From Macrothele yani (Eukaryota > Arthropoda > Arachnida > Araneae > Macrothelidae): a stretch of DNA of 64,000 nt. Below, one piece after another: positions 20,644 to 32,214 of the stretch (positions are counted from its first letter, which is position 1; each line of letters opens with the position of its first letter). Both the position numbers and the translations under genes were made by a program. The stretch is from assembly GCA_039090855.1 (NCBI GenBank), contig CM076990.1, forward strand, positions 195,491,232-195,555,231. Reading direction: 5' to 3'. The notes beneath the pieces were generated by a model, which saw only the letters and a list, made by a program, of their open reading frames with translations, had not been told where the DNA came from and did not search any database.

Positions 20644-21833
20644 CACTGAGTGGCCACTTTATTATGACCACCTGACAGTTTTAAGCAAATGATCTATGGC
20701 TGCATGCTGCCACCAGAGGGCGAGGCTAGTATAAAAAGGGAAAGCTTAGTGCTTGTGACAGTAGAAGTGATTTGTGGGTGTTGAGATGGGTAAAAAATGT
20801 GATTTGATGGACTTTCAATGTGGGATGATTGTAGAAGCTCGGAGCCATGCAGCGAGTATCACGGAAACCGCCGCATTCGGGAAATGTTCCAGAACAGCTG
20901 TTGTTCAAGTGTTTAAAGACTGGACTGTCAGCCAAAAAACTGGGTCTCTAAGTGCAACGTGTGGTCGTCATCGACTAGTGACTGCTTGGGCGGAACGGAG
21001 AGTGTCCAAACTGGTAACAGACAACAGAAGGGCAACAGTGCAGCAAATTACAGACCATCTTAATCAAGGATCTCCTCAAATGATCTCTGCACGTACTGTT
21101 CGCCTCAGCCGAAGGCCTGTTCGAACACCTTTGCTGTTTGCAGTTAACGAAAGAAAACGTCTTCAGTTCGCACAGGAACACAAGGATTGGACAGTCGATA
21201 ATTGGAAGCAAATTATGTGGTCCGATGAATCACGTTTTCAGTTGCACCATGCCGATGGCAGAGTGAGAATTTGGCGGAAACAGCATGGAAGCATGGATCC
21301 CAAATGCATTGCTGCAACCCTTCCAGCTGGTGGAGGCAACGTTATGGTTTGGGGAATGTTTTCCTGGCATGCTTTGGGCCCTTTAATTCGTGTTGATCAA
21401 CGTCTGACTGGCACATCATATCTAAACATCGTTGCGGACCAAGTGCATCCTGTCATGTGGATGGTTTATCCCAATGGCGATGGCTACTTTCAACAAGATA
21501 ATGTGTCCTGCCATAGTGCTCGTATTGTACAGGATTGGTTTCAGGAACATGCCGGTGAGTTTACTTTGCTTAGGTGACCCCCACAATCTCCAGATCTCAA
21601 CCCCATTGAGAATTTGTGGGATGAAGTTGAACGAGCCATCAGACAGCTGGATCCACAACCCTGCAATCTCACACTCTTGGAAAGTGTTATTCATCAAGCA
21701 TGGTCTCAGATTCCACAAACCACCTATTAACATCTCGTGGAGTCCATGCCACGAAGAATCGACACAGTATTAAAAGCAAAAGGTGGCCCAACGAAGTACT
21801 GAGGGGTGGTCATAATAAAGTGGCTACTCAGTG
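20644..21833 (+). mobile_element. Tc1-like transposon, family 2
   Basis: CACTGAGTGGCCACTTTATT and the reverse complement of the right end (CACTGAGTAGCCACTTTATT) form terminal inverted repeats with TA on both sides. At 1190 bp it is full length. It carries a nearly complete transposase gene (20786-21802) with two stops. It sits in the last intron of the SH2 gene. Confidence 0.95.
20786..21802 (+). pseudogene. Tc1-like transposase with two nonsense codons
   Basis: A single frame of 338 codons begins MGKKCDLMDFQCGMIVEARS, with two helix-turn-helix regions in the first 110 residues. The catalytic DDE domain has WSDESRF (first Asp), YFQQDNVSCHSA (second Asp) and SPDLNPIENLWDEVE (Glu). Only two point changes break it: TGA at 21575, where Tc1 proteins have Trp in W-P-x-x-SPDLNPIE, and TAA at 21728, where Gln is expected before HLVESMPRR. 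No frameshift is present, so this copy died recently. It would cut and paste TA-flanked elements sharing its termini. Confidence 0.92.
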
Positions 21834-22043
21834 TATAATTGATGATATTTAACGTTAAGCACAATTCAGAATTTGGGGGCCAGCTACATTTTATGTATAA
21901 ATGAGAAAAATATATAAGTGAGTAAAATGTAAATGAGTTCTACTGCTTTATATTACCACTGTATTTGCAATGTTATTGTCATGATGTTTGATTAAGCTGG
22001 TTACTTTTTACTCTAATTTTATAATTATTACTTATGATTTTAG

Positions 22044-22166
22044 GCATTTCAGTACGTAGAAGAACTTATTTCGTATCACCAGACAGAACCAATAATTCTA
22101 ACAAGCCGTGGAGAGTCAGCTGGACAGACTATTCTCCATGTATCTCCATCGAAGCAGACTGGATGA
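22044..22166 (+). CDS. SH2-domain adaptor (SLP-76/BLNK-like), terminal coding exon
   Basis: After the acceptor tgattttag the exon reads AFQYVEELISYHQTEPIILT and SRGESAGQTILHVSPSKQTG, then TGA. It supplies the last SH2 helix (V-E-E-L-I-x-Y-H), the strand with PIIL and the C-terminal strand. It starts in phase 0, matching the end of the exon at 12569-12798. Ending the protein shortly after the SH2, with a P-L/I-x-L strand and no further domain, is typical of SLP-76, BLNK and CLNK proteins, which carry the SH2 at the extreme C-terminus. A short helix-strand match is weak alone, but the phase and order with the upstream exon make it convincing. Confidence 0.85.
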   Translation, partial: AFQYVEELISYHQTEPIILTSRGESAGQTILHVSPSKQTG

Positions 22167-24129
22167 AACAAATATATTATCATCATGTAGCATCAAGCAT
22201 GCACAGCATTTTAAGTGTTCCCTTGAGTAATAGCATCAAGAGATGATAATGTAAATGTTCAATGTACATACTGTTGTAAATTATGTTGTATATCATGAAT
22301 TATTCATATAGTTTATTTTTCCCGTAGTTTATTATTTTATATATATATATGTATATTTCATGAATTCTTAACACTCTCTTAATGACTTTGTAAAACAATG
22401 CATTTATTGTTCAGATGAGCATAATATAAAGTAAATTTGTACACTTCTGCATATCTGAGCCATTGCATAATTCACACAATTTTTTTGCACTCAGTTCATG
22501 ATCAATAGAACCACTAGTCCAAAACCCATCTTGTTATGAGACAGAGAAAAAAAAAACTCTAATAATATCTTTCCCTTTTCTTTACATTACTGTCAAAATT
22601 ATGATGAAGCTGGTACTCTTTTTTTAACATGTGTGTTATCTGGAGATTGAAAACATTTTTAGCTTCATACTCAAATGAAGAACTGCTTTGTCTTAATATC
22701 TTGTTTAAAGGATATTTTATTATTTATAATGCTCTGAATATGAACAAGGCATTTTCCTCATTCATTTTCAAAAAATAAAGTCACCAAATAAGCTAACCCC
22801 TCTCTTTTTGTTTGATTTGTATGTTTAACAAATTAACCCAAGCACAGTCATTACCAACCTGTTACATTACAGTTTCACATATCAGAGGCTATGATTACCT
22901 CATGTTAGTGCAGCTATGATATAATAATGTTCCTTGGCCTCTGATCTGTTATACTTCCATTCCTCTCAGGAAAGTTAATTCAACTCAGATCTCTATGACT
23001 ATTAAAATGAAAATGAATTATGAATTTAGGATTCCTGGTGCCTATGTTTGTCATAGTGGGTGTGATACTATCGTTTACTATTGCTTGGATGTTTTGTTAG
23101 CAAGTAGTCTGTTTTTCCAATTATTGAATATGCATTAAGTCATTTTCAGTTACTTTAAAACTAGCAGAAATGGAAAAAAATGCTTTTTCGTGTACAAAGT
23201 TGCAAACTTAACACCTTGTAATCATTGTCACATTTAGAAGCCTATAAAAGGGCTAATCTAAAGACACACATGCAGGCACATGAAAATTTGTTGAAGGAAT
23301 ATTTTAGTATTTATAATAAACCTTAAAAAAAGGAGCTGAAAGCCTGACATTCAGGAATTGCTTCTTAAAAATGAACAATTTGTGACACTGCATGGAGATA
23401 CAAAGTTAGTGGGTTGGCTGTTTTGAACATATGTTGAATTAAAAGGTAGTTGATGATGGGTACCAGTAATTAAATAAAATAGAAGGGAGCTGATTTTATA
23501 TGCCCATAAATTAAGATAGCCTCTTTTATATCTGAATAGAAGGAAAACTGCATTATAATCAGATCAACTCAGACTAATTTGATAACAGAGACTAATTTGT
23601 TATACAACTCAGACTAATTTGATATCCATTTATTGCATTATGGGCAACTTGTCTGATAGCCCATTGTGCCCACCTGCAAATCCGTTTTATTGCGTCTATT
23701 TGCAAGAAGTGAGATAAATTACTGTATTGAACAAAAATATAGCTGTGCAAGGGACATCATATTTAGGAGAATCATCTGAGCAAAGAACAGTGTAGGTATA
23801 GGAGTGGTAGGGATTGTCAATATAGCAAATGTGTTCTCACATAGCCTTCTGAAAACTTTCTTGATATGAACCAGGCTTTATATATATGGTGTTTGTGAAC
23901 TCTGAAATAACTGATGACTTGATTTTTTCTATGAGTGGTTGTACAGTCTGTTAAAAAGCTATCAATGAAAGTCAAGATGTAGAAGTTAGCTGGGACATAG
24001 CTAGCAAGGGGAATCAGCTTCCCCTGCAAGGCAAGCAAGCCTTCCCTGGAAAATGGAATTCAATCTTATAACATGTCTAAACTTCCTCAGAATATTGGTC
24101 TTCACTCTGCTAGCAACATTTTGTTTTAT
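22167..24129. other. Probable 3' UTR and downstream AT-rich DNA
   Basis: Directly after the SH2 gene stop the sequence is AT-rich and free of coding signal. A consensus AATAAA at 22774-22779 would give a 3' UTR of about 620 bases; other AATAAA hexamers follow later. An AT dinucleotide tract lies near 22336-22352. No transposon was recognised up to 24129. Confidence 0.5.
22774..22779 (+). promoter_or_regulatory. Candidate polyadenylation signal of the SH2 gene
   Basis: AATAAA lies about 610 bp after the stop codon. Several AATAAA-like hexamers occur in this AT-rich region, so the choice is uncertain. Confidence 0.3.
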
Positions 24130-24730
24130 ATTGCACATCTACAAAACGTACCCATTCAATACATGATCAGAGCAAGTTTTGCTCCTATCCTGTGAATGTC
24201 TAGCACATAAACAATGTTTTAAAAAATTCTGGGCTCTTTTTGTATCCATCCTTCCTGTAATTCTGTAGTACTGAGATGTCGTGCTGCTGTATATCAACGT
24301 AGGAATAATTTTACATTTATACACAAGTTTTACAGCCTTTTCTCATTTTTGACAGCCCACAGCCCATCACTCCAGTGGTCTTCTTGAATAAACAATGACT
24401 TTAAAGTTGAATCCATTCACTTACTAATTTCACCATATAATTATTTTTCTCTTTTAAACATGCTTCCTAGATACACAAACTCATTCACTTAATTTCATTT
24501 TCCTGTATGTATACTCAGTCTGAATTTTATGCCCTGCTAATCACTTTTACTCTCAGATAACAGGACTGTATTATCAGCATAGACTCATGTGAAAATCCTC
24601 AATATGTAAACCAGCTTGAATTATATTGTCATCACCCATTCATAAGTGTACTGAACAGCCTTAGTGACATAATGCAACCTTGTATGACTACTGCATCAAC
24701 AACAACAACAACAACAAATAACCAGATCAA
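24130..24730 (-). mobile_element. LINE reverse transcriptase relic (RTE/CR1-like)
   Basis: On the minus strand, fragments in shifting frames read VIQGCIMSLRLFS (like the RT box R/K-QGC-x-LSP-LF) and, downstream, VYKCKIIPTLIYSSTTSQYY (like V-Y-K-x-x-IIPTLLYGSE-W of LINE RTs) with RMDTKRAQNFLKHCL after it. A (CAA)n tract lies at about 24693-24716. There are many stops; the fragment is old and 5' and 3' incomplete. The clade is a guess. Confidence 0.65.
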
Positions 24731-24882
24731 GTACTCTTTACTTGGCACAGGCTCTACTACCAATTGATATAGTTCTCATGCATCTAAGCAATATTCCACT
24801 TATAATTAGGAAACGAATCTTCCTGAAGAAATAATTCTTCAGAAATACATAGAAGGCAATACTAATGTAATTTTTTGCACAT

Positions 24883-25553
24883 ATGGGCCATATTTTCACT
24901 GTTTCCATGTAGCAACTCCTTCAGAAAGCTTGAAAATTGCATTGCTCTGGAGCAGGAATCCAACCCGCGTCTCCCAATTTTCGTTCAAGCATGCTATCCA
25001 TTACACCACCCAGAAGAAGGAAGCTCCAAGCAACTGAAGCTAAGCAGATGTAGCTTAGAAATCTGAGAACCATTCAGATTTGCGCTAGTCGAAGCTATTC
25101 TGTGCTTCCTCATAGCGTCACCACGACCTTTTCTTCCGTCCAGAGTCAGATGCAGGTCACAAGTTCCAGTTTCTGCAGCTCTAAGAATGATGTTTTCTGA
25201 TGCACTGAGAATTATGTTCTCTGAAGCATTGAGAATGATGTTCTCAGCTTCTCTGAAGCACTGGAACTTGTAGCCTACATCTGACTCTGGATATGAGAAA
25301 ATGTCGTGGTGACTCTACGAGGAAGCGTGGGATAGCTTCGGCCAGCACAAAATCTGAATGGTATTCAGATTTCTAAGCTACATCTACTTGGCTTCTGTTG
25401 CTTGGAACTTTCTTGAACTAAATGATGTAATGGATAGCCTGCTCGAACGGAAATCAGGAGATGCAAGTTCGATTCCCACTTCAGAGCAATGTAATTTTCA
25501 AGTTTTCTGAGGTAGTTGCTACATGGAAATAATGAAAATACAGCACATTTGTG
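24883..25553. repeat. Palindromic pair of SINE-C copies
   Basis: Two arms of about 310 bp are inverted. The left begins tattttcactgtttccatgt at 24890 and the right ends with its complement near 25540. Each arm has a tRNA-like block: on the plus strand of the right arm, gatgtaatggatagc (A-box region) and gcaagttcgattccc (B box). The spacer (25170-25265) holds three to four diverged copies of a unit with gcattgagaatgatgttctc. A related single copy with a target duplication is at 39133-39333. The transcript could fold into a long hairpin. Confidence 0.8.
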
Positions 25554-26880
25554 TCAACAATAAAATTTTTACCCAATTCTCTCATGAAATTTTCAAAAGA
25601 AATGTATACCCTAGTAAGTTCTGTTACCTGCTTTGAATTCTTTTTAAATTTTATCACCCATCTTTTACTGTATTTTAGTTTTTGGCTTATCAATTAGCAT
25701 TACTACATGTACAAGTATATAATCTTACTTCAGCATATTCATGTCATATTTTACACATAATTTTCCCTAGAAATTGGCATTTGCAATGTGTTTTATTTGG
25801 CAAGAATAACAATTTGATATTAGTGACACTATGGAGAATATGTGCTTTTATCACTACAGTAAATTTTTTATTCAAACACATTTATGTTTATGTGTGGCAA
25901 CATAAAACATTGGTATGAAGTGCCCAGTTTGAATATGGTTTTAATGCCCTGAATAGCATTTATAACAAATCACATCACAAAAATGAACACAAGATCGTGA
26001 TGTTGCAGAAATGGGAGTATTTGGAGATGTGAACGATAATCAACTTCAACCTCAGCAATACCTAAACTGTGGCAGGAATGATGCTGCTGAGCAGTACATT
26101 CAACCCCATCCTCTGTTAAGATTAAAGGAAATGTGTTAAACTATAATAGATCTCCTGGATTTATACACAACATGAAGACTCAGGAAATTTATTACATGTG
26201 TGTGTGTTTAATAGCAGTCATTTTGGCTGTCTGTAATGAATGCAAAAAAGTAGTGCCTTGTATAAGTGTGTGTTCATATACGAATACATATTCTGAACAT
26301 TCGAAGCACTGTAATGCAGTGATTTTGAAGTGTATTTTGTCATTTTTTTAAAGTATTTTTTTAATGTATTCACTCTGTGATTTCTATATGTGTGTGTGAA
26401 CTTTTTTAAACACTTAATGCATGCTGCAAGTTTCTTCACAGAACAGGTTACCTTATTTTTATACAAATTAGTGGAAACTTCTTTTGTGAACAAGTTAAAA
26501 AGACTGTGGTTGGCAACACAGAACGATCTTGCATTGGGCCAACCATATATTTCTTTACCTTTTTTAATTATTTCTTATTGTGTTGCTGTTTGTAATCTGG
26601 ATTGTGCCTTATCCTGCTTTTGAATTTTATTTTTTCATACATAGAATCTCTCTGAGGTGAAGGTATTTTCTCTGTAAACTTCCCTCTCCCAGCAACAAGA
26701 AAAAATAAAATCAATCAAAGCAAAAGTGCCTTAAAAATAGCAAATTGTGTACACTTTTTTTAAAGGTGATTTTAAAAAAGATCTTTGGTGTTTATTTATA
26801 TTTTTCAGTGTAGCTGGTGTGATATATACATTGTTATTATTAGAATATATTATCCAGCTTTTCAGGTGATCTTAAGCTTT
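25554..26880. other. Unassigned AT-rich sequence
   Basis: No exon, RNA or mobile element was recognised. Short frames here lack protein-like patterns. Confidence 0.5.
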
Positions 26881-26888
26881 ATTAAGTT

Positions 26889-27216
26889 ATGTGCACTAAT
26901 AATCCTCATGCTTTACTCACTCTAAATTTTGAAGGTCTAACAAGGATCGATGAAAAAGTATCAAGACTCATAACTTTAACCAAAGAACGAATGAAATATA
27001 TTTCTGTTAATTGCAGCTCCCAAGCTTTTGAAGAATTTACAATGGGTACAGACAGGAAAAAATGTGCTGTTTCTGCCCTCAGTGGATACTAAAGATAGAA
27101 TAAAAAAATATATAGCACAGGAGCTGTTTTTGATTAAGGAAACTGACTTGAAACATGTGCATGCATTGATCACTAACTGGGAAGGTGAAATAAGTATTTA
27201 TGCTGCTAAAGAATAG
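26889..27216 (+). other. Unassigned region with two overlapping protein-like frames
   Basis: Two plus-strand frames overlap: one (26889-27092) contains RIDEKVSRLITLTKERMKYI and the next (27028-27216) contains TKDRIKKYIAQELFLIKETD and LKHVHALITNWEGEISIY. Their residue make-up looks more protein-like than the surroundings, and a shift between frames near 27030 would join them. I do not recognise a family. It may be a decayed transposon gene or a diverged exon. Confidence 0.25.
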
Positions 27217-29523
27217 AGCTTACTTGAAATGAAATCACTCTCATAACTTTAAATAAAATATTTTTACAGATTCATTCTTAAAACTTTTTAATCAGATTTT
27301 GTAGATGAACTGCTTGTTGCTTCTGAAATTGTATTTAAAAATAATCCTGTGTATTCAGATATAAGAAAATGTGTTTTTTGCAATTATAAATGTGAAGGCA
27401 CGTTAACAAAGTGTTTGTGTTTGAATATGCACTTCTGTGACATATCAGTATACCAAACCTCATTATCTTCTAAGGCTTAAAAAATAATAGATATTTTATC
27501 TGTGGTTTAAGTGTGCTGAGGTTGTTGTATTCTAAAAGTGTGCTGAGGTTGTTGTATTCTAAAAGTGTGCCTCATTTTCCATTTTTAAACTATTTTGTCT
27601 GTATGTGCAAGTTTTTTAGTGCTTCTCATTCACACTCACTCCCCATTTAAATTTGCCAAATTTACCATGTGACAAATTTTAGTTTTAATGAAAAATAAAG
27701 ATTAAGAAACTGGGTTAGTGAAACTTTGGAGTAGTGGAACTTGAAGTAGTTTTAACTTAGGAGTAGTTTAATGTAGTGAAAAATAAGATTATAAGAAACT
27801 AGGTCTGTTATCAAAACATGAATTTTATTTAATCGCAATGACATCATCCTTCTAAATGATTTATAAATGGTAAAGTGTGCTTCTGTAAAATGTACTTTCA
27901 TTGCTGTATGCATTTCCCAAGTTGTTGTTTTTTTCTATTTTAAACTTAGTGTAGTTTTTTATGGGTGGAGGGACAAAGAAGTTTTCGAGAATCTTCATTG
28001 AGACTAAGTCAATATAAGCTTTACAAGTCTTTCAGTTTCTTAACTTTGTTAATTTTGTTAATAATTGCATTTAAAAATTTAATTACCAAAGAATTTTAAT
28101 TGCATCCTATAGAACATGAATGTATTTATTTCTCTGATAAGAGGTTTCATTGTGGAGTTCTATACTTAAAAAAAAAATAGCACCTGTTGACTTAATATTA
28201 TTCAAAACATAATAGGCATGTAATTTTTTTAAGTTGAATTTATTAGATTATTGATCTGATGTGCATGATCTGAAAATTTCATATTTATGTAATTTTTTCT
28301 TGTTTTTCTTTTTAATGTTGCAGTCTAATAAGAATCTCAAAAGAAAGAAGTTTTCACAAATGTAATCAAATAGCTACCTAGTGTAAAATGCCATATCTCT
28401 GTCATTGCATTCAAAGATTATGATGAAATGCATGTAGTTTTCTAGAATTACATACTTTCAAAATTAAATGTATGGTAAGCAATCCTAAGTGTGAAGCAAT
28501 GGATGTTAAGAAATGGTTAAAAAATGTTAGTAGGACTCTTTTAAATCTTCTACAAACACTTAAAATATAAATCGACATTCAAAGAAAACTACATCTCTAT
28601 TAATATATTTCATCAGGGAAGCAACAGTTTCTGTTCTGTTGTCACTGTCATATTGTTTGAGAATTATAGCATTACATGAAGTTAATAAATATGCCCTCCC
28701 ACTGTTCATTGTCCCATAACTTTTCAAACTGTATTTTTTATTATATTCTTATAGCATGCATTTTGGTTTTATTTTTATTATTTGCAGTTAACTTGGTTTT
28801 TATTACTACTAATTGAAGAACACAGATATTATAGTTGATGATATATTTCTTCTGTACTTTATAATCTTTTGAAAAGAATACAATAATGCCACAGATGATT
28901 TGCCTCAATATATGGAGTGCCATAAATTTTAACTATTGATTTAACTTTATTGTTAGCTGTATCAAAATAGCTGGAATCTTTTGCTTTGATTCCTGGCCCC
29001 CTTCTTCTTGCTAATTTGTCTTGGAAAAGTGCATTTGTTTATTGTCAGAGAATGGAGTATCCCATAGCAATTGCAGATATCATCTTATGATGAATATTTG
29101 CAATCACAAAAGTGATTTGAATTTTAATTATTTTGAAATTGATAAATGATTAATAATAAAGGAATAGTATCAGAAATTACTCATGTTTAACCTGCGTGCT
29201 AAAGATAGTCAAGGTAGTCTAAAAAGACAGGATTCCTAATTATCAGTATAAACAGTAGATACTTTTCAAAAAAGCAGCATGTAATGTAGTCTTTGTATAA
29301 TTAACCCATTGGAATTAAAAAAAAATCAGTGCATCTGTAATTTGCACTAACTGATCACTTACAACATCTATAACTTCAATGCTATTTTTGCATCATTATC
29401 AGGAGGCACTAATATCTAACCTAATTTGTTTATATATACAATGCATTAATGTAGCCAAAAAAATTTGTCCACAAAGGAAACTTTGAAGAGATATTGGTTT
29501 TGTATAAGGTGTATACATACATA
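27217..29523. other. Unassigned AT-rich sequence
   Basis: No gene or clear transposon was seen. A 27-bp unit (gtgtgctgaggttgttgtat plus tctaaaa) is repeated twice at 27510-27563. Confidence 0.5.
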
Positions 29524-30726
29524 CACCAAAGAGTCAAAGCATTATGACCACCTACCTAATATGATGTTGATCGTCTGTGTGCCGCTCTTGCCGGGCGAGA
29601 CATGATCTACAAGATTTCTAAAAGTGTCTTGTGATATCTGTGACCAACACATTACCAGCAGATCCTTCAACTCTCGTAAGTTACCTAGTTGAGTAGTCGC
29701 AGATTGAATTTGCTGTTCCAACACATTTGCTTGATATTTGCTGTCTGGGAAATTTGGATGCCGGGGCAGTACCTGGAAATTTCTCTCATGTTTCATGGAC
29801 CTTTCTCGAACAAACCGGGCAGAGTGGCGTGGTACATTCTCCTTCTGAAAGAAGGCACTACTAAAACAGAATATTTTTACGATGAAAGGCTGTACCTGGC
29901 ATGCAATTATGTTTAGGTAGGTGGTAAATGGCATAGTTTCCTGCACATGAATGACTGGACCCAGCGTTTCCAAGCAGAACATTGCTCAAAGCATTACATT
30001 TCCTTCACCAGCTTGTTTTCATTCCACGGTGCATTCTGATTGCAGTACTTCCTCAGGTAAACAATGCACACATACCTGACCATCAACATGGTGCAACAGG
30101 AAATGAGATTAATCGGACCAGACGAACTTTTTCTAATCATTCTAGGTACTGTTTTGATGCTTGTGTGCCCATTGTAGGTGATTTCAATGGTGAACTGAAA
30201 TTAGCATGGGCACTCGCAGTGGACTACAGCAGCATAGCCCCAATTTCAGCATGGTTCAATGTACTTCTGTTGTGACACATTAGTTCCATCACCAGTGTTT
30301 AAATTACTGGTGAGTTGTGCCACAGTATCCCTTCAGTTAGCTCGTACCATACAGGATAGCCTTCACTCACCTCTAGCATTGATGAGCCCTGGTTGCCCAC
30401 ATCTTGCTGGCTGTTCGTGGTTTTCTCCTCCTCGGACCACTTTTTTTTTTTTTTAAGGTACTAACCGTGGCTGACCAGAAGCACTTCAAAAACCTTGCCT
30501 TCTCGGAAATGTTCTGACCAAGTTGTCTGGCCATCTTGATTTACAATTGGACCTGTGTCAAACTCGCTTAAGTCTGCTGCCTTTCCCATCCAAAGAATAA
30601 GAAAAACTATGATTGACAGAGCTTAGTACAGGTGTTATATATACCATTTCACACATGCCATCGTTTTCCTGCAGTTGCTTCGATTTGCATAAAGATGTGT
30701 TCATCATAATGTTTTGTCTTTTGGTG
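29524..30726 (-). mobile_element. Tc1-like transposon, family 3, degenerate
   Basis: Imperfect terminal repeats (CACCAAAGAGTCAAAGCATT left; CACCAAAAGACAAAACATTA at the right, inverted) are flanked by TA. The minus strand encodes the catalytic end as MFCLETLGPVIHVQETMPFT, then ENVPRHSARFVRERSMKHER and NLRELKDLLVMCWSQISQDT. The catalytic Asp and the SPDLNPIE block are mutated (FPDSKYQ), and the N-terminal half is broken by many stops. It is an old copy. Poly-T at 30440-30455 is a later slip. Confidence 0.85.
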
Positions 30727-30744
30727 TAAGTGTGTATGTATATA

Positions 30745-32204
30745 CACTGGCGTGCAAAAATTAAGGACGAGACGGTTTTTCGAATGTAACGTCATGCAGA
30801 AGTGCTCCACATCGACTCAGATCATACCATAAGATCCCCAAGATGTAAGAATATGGGACAAGTGAGCAAAACTGTCCAAACAAGGAATCCCAAGGATACA
30901 AAGGCACTTTATTGAAAAGGTAGCTTCGAACAGAACTGGACAGAAGACAGAAACGTTCATGTGACAGGCGGCTGCCAAGAAAAATCCAGTCTTTAGTAGG
31001 GGATATAATCACCCCTGACTGTGTTGTTGGATTTACAACCTCTGTCCATGCTGAGGACAAGGTTGTCAAGGAGCTGTTGAGGCATTGCGGCCGATTCCTC
31101 TTGTATCGCCAATCGCAGCTGCAGAATCGTTGCTGGCGGCTGGTGACGTCCTGCCAAGCGTCTCCCGAAAAGGTTCCACATGTGTTCGATTGGATTTAGG
31201 TCCGGGGACCTTGCGGGCCAATCCATGCATTGAATATCTTCACTCTCCAACAGCTCTGCGACAGCTACTGTACGATGAGGCGTAGCGTTGTCGTCCATGA
31301 AGAGGAACTCGGGACCCACAGCACCTCTAAACAGACGCACGTGAGGCAGGAGAACCTCGGTACAATAGCAGACACCAGTGACTGAACCTCCTTGGAAGAT
31401 GTGGGGGTCAGTACGGCTACCAAGCTTGATTCCGCCCCAAACGAGAACTCAGCCACCTCCAAATCGGTCCCTTTTGATGATGTTGGAGATATCATTGTGT
31501 GTTCCCTGCTCTCTCCAGATGTGTATATATCCAGAATCACTCGTCAGACTAAATCGGCTCTCATCCGTAACAAGAACTCGACCCCATTGCTGATGTGTCC
31601 AGTTCTTGTGTTTCTGGCACCACAGAAACCACCGTCTCCGATGAGCAGGCATTAATGGCACACACCCTACTGGTCGTCATGCAAATAGACCACCTTTGTG
31701 CAGCATCCTGGCCACAGTAAAACGCGATAACGAACGTCCAGTTGTCTGTTTAATATGCTTGCAATTTCTCCTGCCGTCTGCAGTCTGTCTCTTCTCGCCT
31801 GTAGGACAATATACTGGTCGTCCGCCGCCGGGGTTGCTCATGGACGACCACTGCTAAACTCTCGGACAGCTGTTCCTGCTGTTTGAAATGCTCTCCAAGC
31901 TCATGAAACGATGCTGTGAGCGATCTCGAACTCCTCGGCCACACTAGTCACACTTCGACCTTCTTCCAACTTCCCAATGACGGGACCTCAGGTAAAGTCA
32001 TCGAGATGTCGTCTACTGGATTGCCTGTTGGCCATATCACACAGTGGCAGCAACTCGACGTCGTTCAAACCGATGTACACCGTGCATGCATATATGCTCA
32101 TGCCCTACCGTACCGGACCCTAGTCTATCTCCTGAGTGGTCTTTCGGTCCGTTCTGCCTGCTCGTTCCGCCGTTATGCTAATTTCTCCTCTTCGCGCACC
32201 AGTG
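30745..32204 (-). mobile_element. Tc1-like transposon, family 4
   Basis: It starts CACTGGCGTGCAAAAATTAA after a TA and ends, read inward, CACTGGTGCGCGAAGAGGAG before a TA, so the terminal repeats match over the first 12 or so bases. The minus strand holds transposase parts: WGRVLVTDESRFSLTSDSGY (31661-31449), then EFLFMDDNATPHRTVAVAEL and RSPDLNPIEHMWNLFGRRLA (31340-30993), which retain both catalytic Asp regions and the Glu region. The N-terminal helices (31944-31750) lie in another frame. Frameshifts at about 31450 and 31700 break the gene. Confidence 0.88.
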
Positions 32205-32214
32205 TATATATATA

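Noticed and set aside
19291..21964. Full pogo element spanning a nested Tc1
   Set aside because: The proposed ends share only CAGTGGT before diverging; only the transposase relic is annotated.
24700..25553. CRISPR-like or satellite array from the short repeats in the palindrome spacer
   Set aside because: Units are few, diverged and directly adjacent without spacers; the genome is eukaryotic.
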